From Marinobacterium litorale DSM 23545 (GTDB lineage: Bacteria > Pseudomonadota > Gammaproteobacteria > Pseudomonadales > Balneatricaceae): a DNA stretch of 64,000 nucleotides. Below, in pieces: positions 1-6,941 of this stretch. Location: assembly GCF_000428985.1 (NCBI RefSeq), contig NZ_AUAZ01000023.1, forward strand, positions 1 to 64,000, read 5' to 3'. The notes below the pieces were generated by a model. That model was not told the origin of the DNA. It ran no database searches and worked only from the letters and a program-made list of their open reading frames with translations. The number at the start of each line of letters is the position of its first letter. Position 1 is the stretch's first letter. The position numbers were made by a program, and so were the translations under genes.

Positions 1-267
1 CGGCGTAAAGGTCGTTATCCAGATATACAGCTCCCGGATCTGAGCACCGCTCAGTTTCTTGGGACGACCGGAAATCTGCTTGGCCTTGAGCGCGTCAAAG
101 CCACCCTCGCGGTAGGCAGCCAGCCATTCATAGATTCGTGCTCGGCTCATCCCCAGCGCTTTGATGACGACTTCTGGACTCTCGCCATCCATGACCCGTT
201 GAACGGCGCGAACGCGAATGGCTTCTAATGTTTTGTGATCAAGTTTACGACCGTCATCGTGGCGCAT
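1..267 (-). CDS. IS630 family transposase, N-terminal part (cut by window edge)
   Basis: Eighty-nine codons are visible from the ATG at 267 to the window edge. The start reads MRHDDGRKLDHKTLEAIRV and continues into a helix-turn-helix with the MSRARIYEWLAAYREGG motif, followed by the LKAKQISGRPKKLS linker that is characteristic of the N-terminal DNA-binding region of IS630 transposases. The DDE catalytic domain is outside the window, so whether the element is active cannot be judged. It faces the same way as the gentisate operon that lies behind it and could receive read-through transcription. Confidence 0.85.
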   Translation of the reverse strand, partial: MRHDDGRKLDHKTLEAIRVRAVQRVMDGESPEVVIKALGMSRARIYEWLAAYREGGFDALKAKQISGRPKKLSGAQIRELYIWITTFTP

Positions 268-343
268 GTGTGTAAATATCCGATAAGCTTGGCGAACGGA
301 GCCTACATTATAAATGATGTTCGCTTACTTTCGAACCCATTAG
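1..343 (-). mobile_element. IS630-type insertion sequence, left part outside the window
   Basis: The segment carries the 5' part of an IS630-like transposase gene and what looks like the element's terminal sequence. The right boundary is placed at about 343 because the reading frame of a TRAP binding-protein gene entering from the right turns into unrelated sequence just after a TA dinucleotide at 344-345, and IS630/Tc1 elements insert at TA. The terminal stretch around 322-343 contains a short dyad (ttcgcttactttcgaa). The other terminus, the catalytic DDE domain and the TA duplication partner are beyond the left edge, so the boundary is inferred. Confidence 0.65.
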
Positions 344-445
344 TACATGACCAAGACGCAGTTTTTCCGCCTGGGCCGAGGTAGCACCGGCCAGAAGGGC
401 TCCACCCAGCGCGATACAGGAGATTAGTTTCTTTACGTTTGTCAT
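344..445 (-). pseudogene. TRAP (DctP-type) solute-binding protein, 5' fragment interrupted by IS630
   Basis: From an ATG at 445, preceded by AGAGG about 8 nt upstream, the frame encodes a typical Sec signal peptide (MTNVKKLISCIALGGALLAG, cleavage near AQA-EK) followed by EKLRLGHV, the usual first beta strand of DctP proteins. Homology stops at the TA at 344-345 where the IS begins; the frame then runs about 11 alien codons to a TAA. The gene sits 106 bp downstream of the fumarylpyruvate hydrolase gene on the same strand, so it was probably the uptake component of the gentisate operon (substrate gentisate or a salicylate/3-hydroxybenzoate precursor, inferred). The rest of the gene may survive beyond the IS. 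Confidence 0.7.
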
Positions 446-551
446 CACAAAAGCCTCTAGTTGTTATCTTTTGTTTCTTTTGCGTTTAAGCACCGACTGT
501 GTATACCGCGCTGCTGACGGGGCAGAGCGCAGCGCGGCTCCGGTCAGGCGG

Positions 552-1250
552 CTACTTATTGATGGTCAGTTGAATCTCGCCAACGCCTTCGATACTGCCG
601 GTGATTTTGTCACCGGCAACGACGGGACCGACGCCTTCCGGGGTGCCGGTGTAGATGATGTCGCCCGGCTGCAGATGGTAGAACCTGGACAGGTGCTCGA
701 TGATTTCGCGCACATTCCAGATCAGCAGGTTCAGGTCGGAGGACTGACGGGTTTCACCGTTTACCGCCAGTTCGATTTTGCCTTCGTTGATAATGCCGGT
801 CTGAGCGACAGGTACGATCGGCGACAGGATGGCAGACTGCTCGAAATCCTTGCCCAGATCCCAGGGGCGTCCCTGTTCGCGCGCTTTTAACTGCAGATCG
901 CGGCGGGTCATATCCAGGCCACAGGCGTAGCCCCAGATCAGATCGTCCGCATCGTCCTGGGAGACTTCAAAACCCTCTTTACCGATCGCAACCACAAACT
1001 CCATCTCGTAGTGGTAGTTAGTAGTCTGCGGCGGATAATCGATCTCAGCGCCGGACTCCACCAGGTAGGACGGATGCTTGTTGAAGTAGAACGGTTCCTG
1101 CTTGCTCTTATCCACAGCCACGCCCATTTCGGTGGCGTGAGCCAGATAGTTGCGGCCGACGCAAAAGATGCGATTAACCGGGAAGGTCTCGTCGGAACCC
1201 TGGATCGGGGCCAGAACCGGAGCGGGTACGGGGAATACGGTGTTCGCCAT
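552..1250 (-). CDS. nagK: Fumarylpyruvate hydrolase (FAH family), gentisate pathway
   Basis: A 232-residue fumarylacetoacetase-fold protein. The start FPVNRIFCVGRNYLAHATEMG and the YHYEMEFVVAIG segment, with the E-x-E divalent-metal ligands of the family (EME), are typical of fumarylpyruvate hydrolases, which cleave fumarylpyruvate to fumarate and pyruvate, the last step of gentisate catabolism. The C-terminal IIYTGTPEGVGPV motif is also conserved. Length equals that of NagK-type enzymes. It lies 104 bp downstream of the gentisate dioxygenase gene on the same strand and follows it in the pathway. A GAGAG ribosome-binding site precedes the ATG at 1250. Related FAH-family decarboxylases cannot be excluded by sequence alone, but the neighbours decide the role. 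Confidence 0.88.
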   Translation of the reverse strand: MANTVFPVPAPVLAPIQGSDETFPVNRIFCVGRNYLAHATEMGVAVDKSKQEPFYFNKHPSYLVESGAEIDYPPQTTNYHYEMEFVVAIGKEGFEVSQDDADDLIWGYACGLDMTRRDLQLKAREQGRPWDLGKDFEQSAILSPIVPVAQTGIINEGKIELAVNGETRQSSDLNLLIWNVREIIEHLSRFYHLQPGDIIYTGTPEGVGPVVAGDKITGSIEGVGEIQLTINK

Positions 1251-1354
1251 GGTGAGTCTCTCTTAAATTTTAACGTTGGGCTGTCTAAATTGAGCGGTCT
1301 AACTTGAGTTGTTGAATCCGCATGCGACGGCCCCGGGTCGAGCCGGGGCGGCGA

Positions 1355-2386
1355 TCAGAAAATGCCGAGATACTGATGCAGCGGCGCCTCGTCGGCGGTG
1401 ATAAAGAACGCAGGTTCAGTGCCCGAGGCGTTGCTCAGGGTGATATCGCTGTAGCCGGGTGCACTCAGGGTGTCTTTCTCGACCCAGGCGAGCGCGTCCC
1501 CGTCATCGACCTGCAGGGTGCCGGCGCCTTCTACCGCGTGGAAAATGCAGGCGGTGGTGCGTTTGGGTAGTTTGATGGTCTCGCCCGGGCGCAGCATGAT
1601 GGCGCCGAAGCCGATGCTGGGGAACAGGCTGGTGCCGGTCTCCGGGTTCACGTAGCTGATGCGCAGCAACCCTTGCGCATGGTCCGCAGCCATCTCTGTG
1701 AGGCAGGCGCGGGTCTTGCTCCAGGGGTAACGCAGCATCGGTGCGCCTTTCTTCTCGCGCTCAAAGTTCAGGTTCGGCACCACGCCGGCGGCACTGTAAT
1801 CGGCAAAGGACTTGTCCCGTGCTTTAACGTCCTGCTGCGGCTGGCCTTCCATCGCCCAGGAACCTTCCAGCGAGTAGATCAACGGCAGATCGAGCACATC
1901 CAGCCAGACGATGGGGCCGTCGCCCTCGTGGTGGTGTTCGTGCCATTTACCGGCCGGTGTCAGAATCAGGTCGCCACGGTCCATGCGGCAGGGCTCACCA
2001 TCCACGGTGGTGTAGGCTCCCTCGCCCTCGACGATAATGCGCACCGCGTTGGGTGTGTGACGATGGTTCGGCGCGGTCTCACCCGGCAGAATCAGCTGCA
2101 GGCCCAGGTAGATGCTTGGCGTCGCCTGCATATTGGTCAGGCCATGACCGGGGTTGGCCAGCACCAGCACGCGACGTTCGGCTTTTTCCATCGGCGTCAG
2201 CTCACCGGCCTGAATCAGCAGCGGACGTACCTGCTCGTAGCGCCAGTTGAGCGTCTGCGTGTTACGGGTCGGAACTCCGTAGGGCAGCACCGCACGCATG
2301 CTCGGCCAGAGCGGCACGAGATTCAGGTCGGTGAGGTCGTCGCGGTATTCCTGCGGAAGTTCTTCCAGTGTGCCCAGAGACTGCAT
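1355..2386 (-). CDS. gtdA: Gentisate 1,2-dioxygenase
   Basis: A 343-residue bicupin protein that opens the ring of gentisate (2,5-dihydroxybenzoate) between C1 and C2 to maleylpyruvate using Fe(II) and O2. In the first cupin, NHRHTPNAVRIIVEG supplies His108 and His110 and KWHEHHH supplies His149, the expected iron ligands of this family. The N-terminal region LNLVPLWPSMRAVLPYG and the GLQLILPGETAPNHRH signature are diagnostic. The second cupin (about 255-335) lacks the full set of ligands, as usual. It lies between maleylpyruvate isomerase and fumarylpyruvate hydrolase, giving the complete three-enzyme branch. The supply of gentisate (from salicylate, 3-hydroxybenzoate or similar) is not encoded in the window. 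Confidence 0.95.
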   Translation of the reverse strand: MQSLGTLEELPQEYRDDLTDLNLVPLWPSMRAVLPYGVPTRNTQTLNWRYEQVRPLLIQAGELTPMEKAERRVLVLANPGHGLTNMQATPSIYLGLQLILPGETAPNHRHTPNAVRIIVEGEGAYTTVDGEPCRMDRGDLILTPAGKWHEHHHEGDGPIVWLDVLDLPLIYSLEGSWAMEGQPQQDVKARDKSFADYSAAGVVPNLNFEREKKGAPMLRYPWSKTRACLTEMAADHAQGLLRISYVNPETGTSLFPSIGFGAIMLRPGETIKLPKRTTACIFHAVEGAGTLQVDDGDALAWVEKDTLSAPGYSDITLSNASGTEPAFFITADEAPLHQYLGIF

Positions 2387-2459
2387 CGTTATTTTCCTCG
2401 CCTTGGGTTAGTCGTCGTTATTTTGGAAACTGTATTGGGGATACTCGTTAACACGGTTC

Positions 2460-3101
2460 TCAGTCGATGTAATCCGGCTGACTTTCCGGCGCGGCCTCTT
2501 TGAAAGCCGGGTGCTGCAAGCAGTGTTCGTAGACCGCCATCACACGCGTGTAGGGGCTCAGGTCACAGCCAAAACGGGAGGCATTGGCGACCTGAGGCAC
2601 CAGACAGCAGTCCGCCAGGGTCGGCTGGTCGCCGAAACAGTAAGGGCCGCTACCGTAACGCTCCAGCAGCTTTTCCGCCGCGACGAAACCTTCAGCAATC
2701 CAATGGCCATACCAGGCTTGTTTCTGAGCGTCGTCGGCCCCCAGGTTCTTTACCAGGTACCCCAGAATGCGCAGGTTATTGACCGGGTGCATGTCGCAGG
2801 CGATCAGGTTGGAGAACTCCAGCACCCGAGCCTTGGCCAGTGCGTCCTGCGGAATCAGGCGATGGCCCTCATAAGCGTCATCCAGATATTGGATGATCGC
2901 CATGGACTGGCTCAGGGAAACGCCATCATCGTCCACCAGTACCGGTACGCCCTTAGCCGGGTTGACCTGCTGGTAGTCCTCACTGTGCTGATCACCGGCG
3001 CGCAGGTTGATTCCCTGATAGTTGTAGCTCAACCCCTTGAGCGCCATCGCGATACGGACGCGGTATGAGGTGGAGCTATTGAAGAAACTGTAAAGCTGCA
3101 T
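2460..3101 (-). CDS. maiA: Maleylpyruvate isomerase, zeta-class glutathione transferase type
   Basis: A 213-residue zeta-class GST-fold enzyme (maleylacetoacetate/maleylpyruvate isomerase) that uses glutathione to isomerise maleylpyruvate to fumarylpyruvate. The N-terminal thioredoxin-like domain begins MQLYSFFNSSTSYRVRIAMA, with the SSxSxRVR glutathione/catalytic motif of zeta GSTs, and contains PVLVDDDGVSLSQSMAII. The C-terminal helical domain runs from about 85. The start at 3101 is chosen because it begins the domain directly; an in-frame extension to 3263 would run through the promoter region and overlap the divergent LysR gene. It is the first gene of the gentisate operon. Confidence 0.92.
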   Translation of the reverse strand: MQLYSFFNSSTSYRVRIAMALKGLSYNYQGINLRAGDQHSEDYQQVNPAKGVPVLVDDDGVSLSQSMAIIQYLDDAYEGHRLIPQDALAKARVLEFSNLIACDMHPVNNLRILGYLVKNLGADDAQKQAWYGHWIAEGFVAAEKLLERYGSGPYCFGDQPTLADCCLVPQVANASRFGCDLSPYTRVMAVYEHCLQHPAFKEAAPESQPDYID

Positions 3102-3155
3102 CTGCGTTACCTGTCGTTGCTTTGTAGCGATGGAGGCATTATCGTCGAGCCAACC

Positions 3156-3174
3156 TATATCGACTAATGATATA
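3156..3174. promoter_or_regulatory. LysR-type operator between maiA and its regulator
   Basis: TATATC-N7-GATATA is a perfect 6-bp inverted repeat with a T-N11-A core, the classical LysR box. It sits in the 112-bp divergent region between maiA (start 3101) and the LysR gene (start 3214), 40-55 bp from each start codon, the expected place for an activator that also controls itself. Confidence 0.6.
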
Positions 3175-3213
3175 TAAGCATGCTCCCATACCAGTTTTGA
3201 AATAGGTAACATC

Positions 3214-4131
3214 ATGGATTGGACACGGCATACGCGCCTGAAACATCTGCCGCTGCTGATCACTCTCGGCGAAACCGGTAGCCTCAGCGAGACCGCCCGG
3301 CTGACCTATACCACCCAGCCGTCGCTCTCACGCTGGCTGAAAGAGCTGGAGGAAGATGTGGGGGGCGAGCTGTTTGAACGTCACGCCCGGGGCCTGCGTC
3401 CCACGGCGCTGGGGCAGATGCTGATTGCCCACGCGCGCCGCATTCAGACCGAGGTGGAGCGAGCGCAGAAAAATATCGAGGCAGTCCATGAAGGGGCGGC
3501 GGAGAGCGTGGCTATTGGCACTTCTCCTGCGTCGGCACCGAGTTTTGTTCCATCCGCCATCACGCGCTTTCTGGAACGGCACCCTCGCTCCAGGGTTCAG
3601 GTGCAGGAGAGCACCATGAATACCCTGTTGGCGAAGCTAAAACTGGGTGAGCTGGATGTGGTCGTCGGCCGTTTAGACAACTACCGCCCTTCGCCGGAGT
3701 TTCGCAGTGAGCAGCTTTATAGTGAACGTATCCGGGTAGTGTCTCGCCTTAGCCATCCGCTGGCCCAACGCGGCAAGGTAAGCTGGGATGATCTTTACGA
3801 CTATGACTGGATCGTCTGGCCGGATCGTACCCCCATCCGCGCCAAGCTCGATGCCGCACTGACCCGCGCTGGCCGCAAACCGCCTAATTACCGTGTGGAA
3901 TCCACCTCACAGGTGGGCAACCTCTGGCTGCTGCAATATACCGATATGATCTCAGTCGCCTCGGAACGGGTCGCCCATCACTTCAACGACCGTGGCCTGA
4001 TGGAGTCGCTGGATATCGATATCGACAGTGACGAGGGTTGGGTCGGTATGTGCTGGCGTGAAGATGTACAGGAGGAGCCCACCATGATGGATCTGCTTGA
4101 CTGCATGAGGGAGTCCGCCCGATTTATCTGA
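3214..4131 (+). CDS. LysR family regulator of the gentisate operon
   Basis: A 305-residue LysR-type regulator. The N-terminal winged helix (about 10-70) contains GSLSETARLTYTTQPSLSRWLKELEEDVG, and the substrate-binding domain (about 95-300) contains the LLAKLKLGELDVVVGR segment of the family. It is transcribed divergently from maiA across a region holding a T-N11-A palindrome, so it most likely activates the gentisate genes in response to gentisate or an upstream aromatic. The ligand cannot be read from sequence. The ATG at 3214 follows AGGTAACATC; alternatives further upstream would run into the promoter. Confidence 0.88.
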   Translation: MDWTRHTRLKHLPLLITLGETGSLSETARLTYTTQPSLSRWLKELEEDVGGELFERHARGLRPTALGQMLIAHARRIQTEVERAQKNIEAVHEGAAESVAIGTSPASAPSFVPSAITRFLERHPRSRVQVQESTMNTLLAKLKLGELDVVVGRLDNYRPSPEFRSEQLYSERIRVVSRLSHPLAQRGKVSWDDLYDYDWIVWPDRTPIRAKLDAALTRAGRKPPNYRVESTSQVGNLWLLQYTDMISVASERVAHHFNDRGLMESLDIDIDSDEGWVGMCWREDVQEEPTMMDLLDCMRESARFI

Positions 4132-4576
4132 AGAGGTCATCAGAAGACGCTATCCCTCAGAGGTCTTATGTGGACCCTACCTGGTCAACAAAGAATACTG
4201 CTAATTACAAAGTCACGCGGCCTCTTGTGCGAGCTCTCGAAAGGTAGGCTAAAAGATAGTTCCGTGGACAACCCGGTCATCCCTTGTTAACGAGTTATAT
4301 ACTCTCGTGACTGCACTGACTCAGGTTGCTGAATGTTCATCTAATCGGTCGCATTCTTTGATTGATAGTACATTCGAGCCCGAATCGGCTGAGCTGGGTA
4401 CTCGGTACTATCCCGCAACATCGCATAGACGGTTCTAATAGTTTTATTAGCCAGAGTCTCAGCAGCAGGAAGCGGTAAAGGGGGCTATAGATACCTTTGA
4501 ACTTTACCACGAGGCACTGACCCGGACAGAAACTGCGCCGGGCTATTCGGCCTCTGATAATGAAGTTCTGATAACG
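4132..4576. other. Intergenic gap, 445 bp, no gene seen
   Basis: The stretch between the convergent LysR and TraX-like genes has stop codons in all frames and no coding signature, tRNA-like cloverleaf or strong terminator that I can recognise. A weak hairpin (CTCTGA...TCAGAG, about 4550-4582) could end the TraX-like transcript. It may be a decayed remnant, but nothing identifies a parent gene. Confidence 0.4.
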
Positions 4577-5278
4577 TCAGAGTGACATGATGCCCGCAAT
4601 AGCCCCCAGGTGCAGTGGATACCAGGCAAGGCGCAACCAGCGGGGAAGAGGCGGGCGAGGCAGCTGACTCGAACTGAAGTGAGCTGCATAGAAAATCCCG
4701 CAGCCAGTCAGAACGCTGATCACCACAGACGATGGCGCGCGGTTAATCAGGGCGCACATGGTTAAAGCGGGAACCGTGCTGATCAGCCGGTCTCTATGCC
4801 GAAACGCTATCGCGAACGCAGGCACGAGCAACAGGCCCCAGAGACCGTATTCGATATAGGGGCGGGCGGCAGCGGCCAGGATCAGAACCACCGCCGCAGC
4901 GAGTACTTGAAGGCTCTGCGTCTTTATTCTTTCCACGGCGATCAACGCCAGCATACTGAATCCCAGGGTAAAGCAGATATTCAACTTCTCCGCTGAAATC
5001 ACGGTAGCGTAGGGAATCTGGCTAACGGCCCCGATCACCAGTACTCGCAGACCATACAGGGCGGGTTTCCGGCTGTTATGCACCAGATGCCAGGCGATGA
5101 TGGCCGCAAACAGTGGAAAAGCGATTCTTCCCATCGCTTGTGCCCAAGGGGTTAGTGCTGACTCCGGCCATATGAACCGAAACATATGCTCCAGCGTCAT
5201 GGCGATAATGGCGAGCCAATGGGCATAACTAATCCAGGTGTTGTGGGGCGCGGGTGTTTTCGAGTGATCAGTTTGCAT
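4577..5278 (-). CDS. TraX family integral membrane protein
   Basis: A 233-residue protein with about seven predicted membrane spans. The opening YAHWLAIIAMTLEHMFRFIWP and the MGRIAFPLFAAIIAWHLVHN segment match the TraX family, named after the F-plasmid protein that N-acetylates pilin. Chromosomal TraX homologues outside conjugation operons are common and are assumed to be membrane acyltransferases; no other conjugation gene is present here, so a role in pilus acetylation is unlikely. It is a single gene, divergent from the gamma-glutamylcyclotransferase-like gene. Confidence 0.75.
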   Translation of the reverse strand: MQTDHSKTPAPHNTWISYAHWLAIIAMTLEHMFRFIWPESALTPWAQAMGRIAFPLFAAIIAWHLVHNSRKPALYGLRVLVIGAVSQIPYATVISAEKLNICFTLGFSMLALIAVERIKTQSLQVLAAAVVLILAAAARPYIEYGLWGLLLVPAFAIAFRHRDRLISTVPALTMCALINRAPSSVVISVLTGCGIFYAAHFSSSQLPRPPLPRWLRLAWYPLHLGAIAGIMSL

Positions 5279-5396
5279 GGGGTCGATGTTATCACCGCTT
5301 GAGTATCGGGCTGCCGGGATAAAGTTCAGCCTTGATTTACCCCACCGGCTTCTGTTTCCTTATAGATCGTTATTCTTTCAGCTAACAGAACCTGTG

Positions 5397-6191
5397 ATGT
5401 TTCGTTATTTCGGTTTCGGTTCAAACATGAATATTACCGCGTTGCGGGCCAAGGGTGTTGAGCCTCTGGCATCGCGGCGGGCTGTTTTGCACGGTTGGCG
5501 GTTGCGCTTTAACGTGGAACACTTCTTCCGTCACGAAGGCGGTGTAGCCAATATCGAACGCACCGATGCGCCTGGCGACCGGGTGCTGGGCGTGCTGCAC
5601 GATTGTCCCGACGCCGCGTTGGCGCCACTGGATGCCACTGAAGCATACGGTCACGGCTATGATCGTGTCATGATCGACGTCGAATCGGAAGGGGAGCGGA
5701 TACCGGCACTGGTTTATGTGGGTATGCCCGGTTTTCTCAATAACAATTGCCTGCCCAGCCCTCGCTATCGCAATATCCTGGTTCAGGGGGCACACGAAAG
5801 CGGCATCGACAGCGCCTATGTAAAATACCTGATGGAGCACCCGGTTCATCAGGTTGAGGAGTATCCGCCGTTTGTCAGGCCGGAGGGCGACCACCCCTGG
5901 TTCAGTGCCCGTTCGCTGGCCGGCCGTCCTCTATATACGGCGCTATACGGTGAAGTGTTCGATATGTCGGTGGCGAGGCCCCGGCATGAGTATTTGAAGG
6001 GTTTTTTTGGCGGTCGTGATATGACGCTGTTCCATTTGAAGCGTTTGGACACGAGCGATGGCACTGAAACTATGGAAGCGATTCGGCACGGACGTCTCAA
6101 TGAGGCTCAGCGGAGATATCTCAACGCTTATCTGAACGAATATGCGCGGGAGTATCGCTATGTGGGCCGCTTCGATTACGACGAGACGTGA
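5397..6191 (+). CDS. Gamma-glutamylcyclotransferase-like protein
   Basis: A 264-residue protein whose first 130 residues are a gamma-glutamylcyclotransferase fold: MFRYFGFGSNMN is the YGSN substrate-binding loop, and DATEAYGHGYDR carries the conserved glutamate that acts as general base in this family. The family cyclises gamma-glutamyl groups to 5-oxoproline. The C-terminal half (about 150-264) is extra and unassigned. The ATG at 5397 is chosen because the domain begins exactly there; an in-frame start at 5277 would add 40 residues of promoter-like sequence and overlap the TraX-like gene. It is followed after 12 bp by the next gene, suggesting co-transcription. Confidence 0.75.
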   Translation: MFRYFGFGSNMNITALRAKGVEPLASRRAVLHGWRLRFNVEHFFRHEGGVANIERTDAPGDRVLGVLHDCPDAALAPLDATEAYGHGYDRVMIDVESEGERIPALVYVGMPGFLNNNCLPSPRYRNILVQGAHESGIDSAYVKYLMEHPVHQVEEYPPFVRPEGDHPWFSARSLAGRPLYTALYGEVFDMSVARPRHEYLKGFFGGRDMTLFHLKRLDTSDGTETMEAIRHGRLNEAQRRYLNAYLNEYAREYRYVGRFDYDET

Positions 6192-6203
6192 GGAGCGCAC
6201 AGC

Positions 6204-6920
6204 ATGGATCAGTTTTCCCCGGCATTGAAACACGGTGGTATTGAAGAGATTTTTCCGGACCTGTTCTGGGTGACCGGTTCCATGGAGACGGTTCTGCAGG
6301 GGATGGATTGGCAGTTCAGTCGCAACATGGTCGTGATTCGCGAGGGCGAGCGCCTGATCATCGTCAACAGTGTTCGGCTGGATGACGCGGGGTTGGCCGA
6401 ACTCGATAAACTGGGGCGGGTGACCGATGTGGTGTGTCTTGGCGCATTGCATGGCCGGGATGATCCGTTCTATGTGGAGCGTTACGGCGCTGAATACTGG
6501 GCACTGCCCGGGGTTGAACCTGAATCAGGTCTGCCGGTCACTCAACGGCTGAGACCCGATGGCCCTCTGCCCGTTGCTGATGCTTCCCTGTTTGAGTTTC
6601 GTACCACCAAAATCCCGGAAGCGATCCTCCATCTGGCGCGTGAGGGCGGTGTCGTGATCGCCTGTGATGCGCTTCAGAACTGGCTGGCGCCCGATGAATA
6701 TTTTTCGGAGGACTCCAAAGCATTGATGCAGGAGATGGGCTTCTTTGCGCCGGCCAACCTGGGCCCGGTCTGGGTACAGATGGCAGCTCCGCAGGCTGAA
6801 GATTTTGTTCGCCTTAAGGAGCTCGTTTTCAAGCACGCTCTGTGCGGCCACGGAGCCCCGCTGCGCGATAGCGCTTATCCGGCTTATTCCGAAACATTCA
6901 AGCGTATGTTCGGTATCTGA
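6204..6920 (+). CDS. Metallo-beta-lactamase-fold-like protein lacking the metal motif
   Basis: A 238-residue protein with the layout of small beta-lactamase-fold hydrolases: FPDLFWVTGSM at the start, RNMVVIREGERLIIVNSVRLDD, VTDVVCLGALHGRDDPFYVERY where HxHxDH would be expected, GVVIACDALQNW in place of the later GD segment, and a C-terminal CGHGAPL. Most zinc ligands of the canonical HxHxDH motif are absent (HGRDD instead), so it is probably non-catalytic or uses another chemistry. It is 21 bp upstream of the giant signalling gene and likely shares its transcript. I do not recognise a named function. Confidence 0.55.
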   Translation: MDQFSPALKHGGIEEIFPDLFWVTGSMETVLQGMDWQFSRNMVVIREGERLIIVNSVRLDDAGLAELDKLGRVTDVVCLGALHGRDDPFYVERYGAEYWALPGVEPESGLPVTQRLRPDGPLPVADASLFEFRTTKIPEAILHLAREGGVVIACDALQNWLAPDEYFSEDSKALMQEMGFFAPANLGPVWVQMAAPQAEDFVRLKELVFKHALCGHGAPLRDSAYPAYSETFKRMFGI

Positions 6921-6941
6921 CGGGCCCGCTGAGAGGACAAG

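Noticed and set aside
471-890. Long open frames opposite the fumarylpyruvate hydrolase, gentisate dioxygenase, hpaD and hpaE genes
   Set aside because: They lie antisense to recognisable genes, have no family signature or ribosome-binding site, and reflect codon bias of the true genes.
4132-4576. Possible tRNA or small gene in the 445-bp gap
   Set aside because: No cloverleaf, no TTC-arm signature and no open frame with a start and ribosome-binding site.
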